NCBI GenBank assembly: GCA_002702965.1
Contig: PADE01000161.1
Span: forward strand, 18,225 to 57,428
Length of the DNA: 39,204 nt
Direction of reading: 5' to 3'
Origin: Planctomycetaceae bacterium
GTDB taxonomy: Bacteria > Planctomycetota > Planctomycetia > Pirellulales > Pirellulaceae
The notes beneath the pieces were generated by a model. The model was given only the letters and a program-made list of their open reading frames with translations, was not told the origin of the DNA and ran no database searches. Positions within the stretch are counted from its first letter, which is position 1, and each line of letters starts with the position of its first letter. Below are positions 35,486-39,204 of the stretch, piece after piece. Both the position numbers and the translations under genes were made by a program.

Positions 35486-36580
35486 TCAGGGCGTGACGCA
35501 GGCCCGCATCACCGAGCGGTCGGCTGCTTGACGGAAAGCGTGGTTGATCTGTGCTAGCGGAAAGCAGGCTTCGATCAGCTCGCCAAACGGCAAGTTCGTC
35601 CGTTCGCGGAGGACGAAATCGTGCGCCTGGATCAGGTGCCGTGGATGATAATTGTGGATTCCGCGCAGTGTGATCATGCGCTGGACCAGCAGATTTGCGT
35701 CAAACGTGATGTCGGCACCGGGGCTCACCAGGCCGGCAGTCGTGTACCGTCCACCTTTGCGCAGCATCTCGAGTCCGGCGGGAATCACACCGGCGACTCC
35801 GCAGACTTCGAGGACCGCGTCGGCCCCATCGGGGGGTGTCTCGCGGCGCACTGCCGCAATCAGGTCGTCCCCCACGAAGTCATCGGCATTGAGCGTGCAG
35901 GTAGCGCCGAACCGGCGCGCGGTTGCCAGCCGCGCGGGGATCGTGTCGATTCCGATCACCCGTGTCGCCCCGCGCGCCCGTGCCATCGCCACACCGTAAA
36001 TGCCCAGCAGTCCCAGCCCCTGGATGACCACTGCGTCGCCCAGACCGATCTGGGATGCTTCGCAGACCGATGCCATCGTCGCCGCGGCGCAGTTGAGAGG
36101 TACGGCTTCTTCGTCGCGTAGTTGGTCAGAGAGCTTGAGCACTCCGGTGCCGGGCATCACGTAGCAGTACTCGGCGAACCCACCCAGGAAGTGGGGTTCG
36201 GAATCAGCCGCTTCGTGACCGTATTTACGGAGTCCGCCAGCCTTTTGCGGTAAGTCGTGGAGGTCCTGGTAGTAATCCGTGCCGTCGTGGAAGAACTCGG
36301 TCCAGGTAATGCGGTCGCCGACGGCCAGGGTCTGACCCCGTAGGTCACAACGCATTTGCGATCCCTGCTGATCGATGGTTCCGATGATCTCGTGTCCGAG
36401 AATTCCCGGGCAGGGGTTGGGGCGCTTACCCTGCCAGGAATGAATGTCCGAGCGGCAAATCGAGCTCATCGAAATGCGCACCAGTAGTTCTCCGTCGGCC
36501 ACCGGGCGGAGTGGAAATTCCCGGATCTCAAACGGTTGGTTGGGCGATTCGTAGACCGCGGCGCGGGCTGTGGTTGTCAT
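35486..36580 (-). CDS. Zn-dependent MDR alcohol dehydrogenase, phosphonate-catabolism-associated type
   Basis: GELLVRISMSSICRSDIHSWQGKRPNPCPGILGHEIIGTI, AVVIQGLGLLGIYGVAMARARGATRVIGID, cofactor-domain motifs. ATGA overlap with the phosphonoacetate hydrolase gene. Confidence 0.9.
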   Translation of the reverse strand: MTTTARAAVYESPNQPFEIREFPLRPVADGELLVRISMSSICRSDIHSWQGKRPNPCPGILGHEIIGTIDQQGSQMRCDLRGQTLAVGDRITWTEFFHDGTDYYQDLHDLPQKAGGLRKYGHEAADSEPHFLGGFAEYCYVMPGTGVLKLSDQLRDEEAVPLNCAAATMASVCEASQIGLGDAVVIQGLGLLGIYGVAMARARGATRVIGIDTIPARLATARRFGATCTLNADDFVGDDLIAAVRRETPPDGADAVLEVCGVAGVIPAGLEMLRKGGRYTTAGLVSPGADITFDANLLVQRMITLRGIHNYHPRHLIQAHDFVLRERTNLPFGELIEACFPLAQINHAFRQAADRSVMRACVTP

Positions 36581-37845
36581 GGGGCTGGGGTTTTCCGTTT
36601 GTTGCTGCGGGTACCATTGATCGCGAAGTCGAAGATATCGTAGTTGTTGAGAGGCGTGTGACCAATCCTCGCGGAATACGTGGACGTCAGCGGGTGCGAG
36701 AGAAGAAAGGGGACTCGTTGCTCTGACAGACCACCATGTGATCGAAGCCGATAGGATCCCAGCGCGCTCAGGTCGTGCTCACCACACCGCTTGCCGATTG
36801 CGAAGTGCGGGTCGCTGAGCACGACCAGATCGGCTTCGCGGTCTGCGGGCAAGGAGAAACGCTGGCAGGCTTCGTCACGGGGCCAAGCCCCGTCGATACC
36901 CGGCAGCTGTCGGATGAAATCGAGTACCGTGGGGACTGGCAGGACTCCGCAATAGACTCGCGCGAACCCGCCCAGCGCCCCGTGGTGTACGACGTAGGGG
37001 TCGGTGATCGGTAAGATGACTTTGGCTTGATCGTGGCCAAACGCCCGTTGTAACTCGTCTTGCAAGTAGACCACCTGTGGGCTCCCGTCGTCACGGGACT
37101 TGTCGCTCATGCCGTGGTCGGCGACGATCCCGAGAACGATGTCCAGCTTGGCTAGCTCACCGATCCGCTCGTCGAGCTGGCGGTAGAAGCGATTGGACTG
37201 AAACGATCCAGGAGCGAACTTGTGTTGTACGTAATCGGAAAGTGACAGGTAGACTAAATCGTACCGCTCGCGCTCGAGCAAGCGAATGCCCGCATCGAGG
37301 ACGAACAGCGACAAATCCGCCGAGTAGACATCGGGCAGCGCGCGTTCCACAAGTTCGAGTACCCCCTCGACGCCGTGTTGACTGTGTGTACAGAGGTCGG
37401 CGCATTCGGCCGAGAAACAGACAAACCGTGAGTCGACGCGTCCCGCAGCCAGCAGCCTGCACAGTTTATCCTTGGCCGAGATCGCCGCCACGCGGGCACC
37501 GCGAGACGCGAATCCTGCCAGGATGGTCTCGGCGCGCAACAAGCGGGGGTCATCCATCATGACTTCGACGCCACGCTGCGTGTCGAGAAAGTAATTGCCC
37601 GAGATACCGTGTTCGCTGGGCGGGAGTCCCGTGACAATCGAGACGTTGTTGGGGTTAGTAAAACTGGGCATGGCGCTGTGGGCAATCTCGTAGAAGCCTC
37701 CCTGCTTGAGCTGTGCCAAATGCGGCAGGATCCCGTCCTGGAAACCTCGCTCCAGATATTCCGGGTCGCAGCCGTCAACGCAGACCACAACCACGGGGCG
37801 CTCGGGCCAACGGTAGGTGATGTCGTTGATTGTGATGTTCGGCAT
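36577..37845 (-). CDS. phnA: Phosphonoacetate hydrolase (alkaline-phosphatase superfamily)
   Basis: MPNITINDITYRWPERPVVVVCVDGCDPEYLERGFQDGILPHL, SAMPSFTNPNNVSIVTGLPPSEHGISGNYFLDT, GIVADHGMSDKS, YRLRSHGGLSEQRVPFLLSHPL. Start ATG 37845 inferred from family-like N-terminus. Confidence 0.85.
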   Translation of the reverse strand: MPNITINDITYRWPERPVVVVCVDGCDPEYLERGFQDGILPHLAQLKQGGFYEIAHSAMPSFTNPNNVSIVTGLPPSEHGISGNYFLDTQRGVEVMMDDPRLLRAETILAGFASRGARVAAISAKDKLCRLLAAGRVDSRFVCFSAECADLCTHSQHGVEGVLELVERALPDVYSADLSLFVLDAGIRLLERERYDLVYLSLSDYVQHKFAPGSFQSNRFYRQLDERIGELAKLDIVLGIVADHGMSDKSRDDGSPQVVYLQDELQRAFGHDQAKVILPITDPYVVHHGALGGFARVYCGVLPVPTVLDFIRQLPGIDGAWPRDEACQRFSLPADREADLVVLSDPHFAIGKRCGEHDLSALGSYRLRSHGGLSEQRVPFLLSHPLTSTYSARIGHTPLNNYDIFDFAINGTRSNKRKTPAP

Positions 37846-38103
37846 CGCGGGCACCGGCAGACCAGGGAACAGCGACGGACTCATCAACCGGGTCGTGACG
37901 ACCCCGTCCGCTGCGGGCAATGTAGCAGAACCGGTTGCTGGGAATCTGGCCACTTCGGTAAACAGGATGAAGGTCTGGCTAGATTGCGTTAGGATGACTC
38001 ACTGGTCGCGGGATGTGTGGGACTGCGCCGTTCACTGCGTGGTTGTCACCGTAGCGGCACGAACCCGTGGAAACAGCGGACGCTGACAGCAGAGGAGAGA
38101 TCG

Positions 38104-38958
38104 GTGAACCGACGCTCATCATTTGTCGTTTTCGGCTTGTGGGGCACCGCGTTGTCGTTCACGATCGGAAGCGACCAACTCCCGGAGGCGACGTCCGAAA
38201 AACCGATTCAGGTGATCGCGCACCGCGGCGCGAGTGCTGATTTTCCCGAAAACACACGTTCCAGCACGTTGGCCGCTGTGGCGTCCGGCGCGACGGTGAT
38301 CGAGATTGACCTGCGCACAACTCGGGATGGGCATCTGGTGGTACTGCACGACGCTCTTCTCGACCGAACGACAACAGGGCGTGGCCCGGTCGGCGAGAAG
38401 ACACTCGCCGAGATTCGTCAATTCGATGCGGGGAGCTGGTTTGATCCACGTTTTCGCGATCAGAAAGTGATCGCGTTGGAGGAGGTTTACGCGCTCTGCC
38501 GCGGCAAGCTGAACGTGTTACTGGATCTCAAAGAAACGGGAGTCGATTACGATCGCAACGTAGCGGCTCGGGTGCGCGCCGGTGGCGACGCCCGGCGGAC
38601 GATCATCGGCGTGAGAAGCGTTGCACAGGCCAAGCGGTTTCGCGAGCTACTGCCGCAGTCGCGTCAATTGGGATTGATCGCCCGTCCTGCAGAAATCGAG
38701 GCGTTTGCCGGCGCCGGCGTTGCGATGATTCGATTGTGGCCTCGGTGGTTGGAGGACACCGGGCTGATCGAACGGGTCAGGAAGGCCGGTTGTGGTTTAC
38801 ATCTGAATGGCAAGCTGGGAACCACCGAGGAAGTCGTCCCGCTCCTGCGGTACCGACCCGATTCGCTGTCCAGCGATGACCCGGCGCAATTGGTAAAGAC
38901 GCTCAAACAGTTGGGTCGGAAAGTGAGACAGCCCGGGCGGGCACCGGGTCGGCGGTGA
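38104..38958 (+). CDS. Secreted glycerophosphodiester phosphodiesterase (GDPD) family protein
   Basis: IQVIAHRGASADFPENTRSSTLAAVASGATVIEIDLRTTRDGHLVVLHDALLDRTTTGRGPVGEKTLAEIRQFDAGSWF. GTG 38104 preceded by gaggagaga. Confidence 0.92.
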   Translation: MNRRSSFVVFGLWGTALSFTIGSDQLPEATSEKPIQVIAHRGASADFPENTRSSTLAAVASGATVIEIDLRTTRDGHLVVLHDALLDRTTTGRGPVGEKTLAEIRQFDAGSWFDPRFRDQKVIALEEVYALCRGKLNVLLDLKETGVDYDRNVAARVRAGGDARRTIIGVRSVAQAKRFRELLPQSRQLGLIARPAEIEAFAGAGVAMIRLWPRWLEDTGLIERVRKAGCGLHLNGKLGTTEEVVPLLRYRPDSLSSDDPAQLVKTLKQLGRKVRQPGRAPGRR

Positions 38959-39204
38959 TTTCGCACACCGACGGAATTGCCTCTCGCCATGTTGCCGCGG
39001 CGATGGCCGCGATTTCGCTGGCGGAGTGCTTTCGGTTGCCGTGTTGGGCAGCGCTCCGGCACAGCAGTTGAGATCCTCCAGGGTGAACCGCGGCCCGCGC
39101 GCTACTGCCGTCGTCCGATGTGCCGGTTCTGGATGTGACGATCAACCGCGATTGAATGAGTTACTAGGCCAGCCCCGGAGGAGTTTCTCGTTCAAGCGCA
39201 CCCG

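Noticed and set aside
37846-38103. Possible Pho box between phnA and the GDPD gene
   Set aside because: Looked for CTGTCAT-type half sites; only weak fragments (gttcac, gttgtcac) were seen, not enough to claim a site.
38664-39145. - strand ORFs (132 aa and 80 aa) near the right end
   Set aside because: Partly antisense to the GDPD gene, no motifs, no convincing SD; the terminal 245 bp is left unassigned.

Overview
The window is GC-rich bacterial chromosome, densely coding, with about 24 genes. The gene content (sulfatase, PQQ-like propellers, Ser/Thr kinase with an FGE-like domain, tricorn-like protease, lipase maturation factor, Tat-exported hydrolases) suggests Planctomycetota, but this is inference. 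I see no rRNA, tRNA, CRISPR array, transposase or phage gene. Most ORFs fall into recognisable families: MFS transporters, a nucleotidyltransferase-like protein, DUF454, a sialidase-like protein, an SGNH hydrolase, a double beta-helix protein, a metallophosphoesterase, a transglutaminase-like protein, a polysaccharide deacetylase, a DMF-ase-like protein, an amidohydrolase, PhyH, a SASA-SMP30 fusion, an SDR, and a phosphonoacetate hydrolase with an alcohol dehydrogenase and a GDPD. The leads most worth following are: (1) two secreted giant PQQ-propeller proteins that share a degenerate SAM-methyltransferase-like module and a Cys-rich signature but carry these modules in circularly permuted order; (2) an uncharacterised co-directional catabolic cluster (deacetylase, DMF-ase-like, MFS, amidohydrolase) with facing PhyH, SASA-lactonase and SDR genes; (3) a translationally coupled PhnA/alcohol dehydrogenase phosphonate module; (4) a decayed DUF3050 gene not listed in the ORF track; (5) a 13-codon mini-ORF with a strong Shine-Dalgarno ahead of the DMF-ase-like gene. 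All family calls come from motif recognition by eye; no searches were run.
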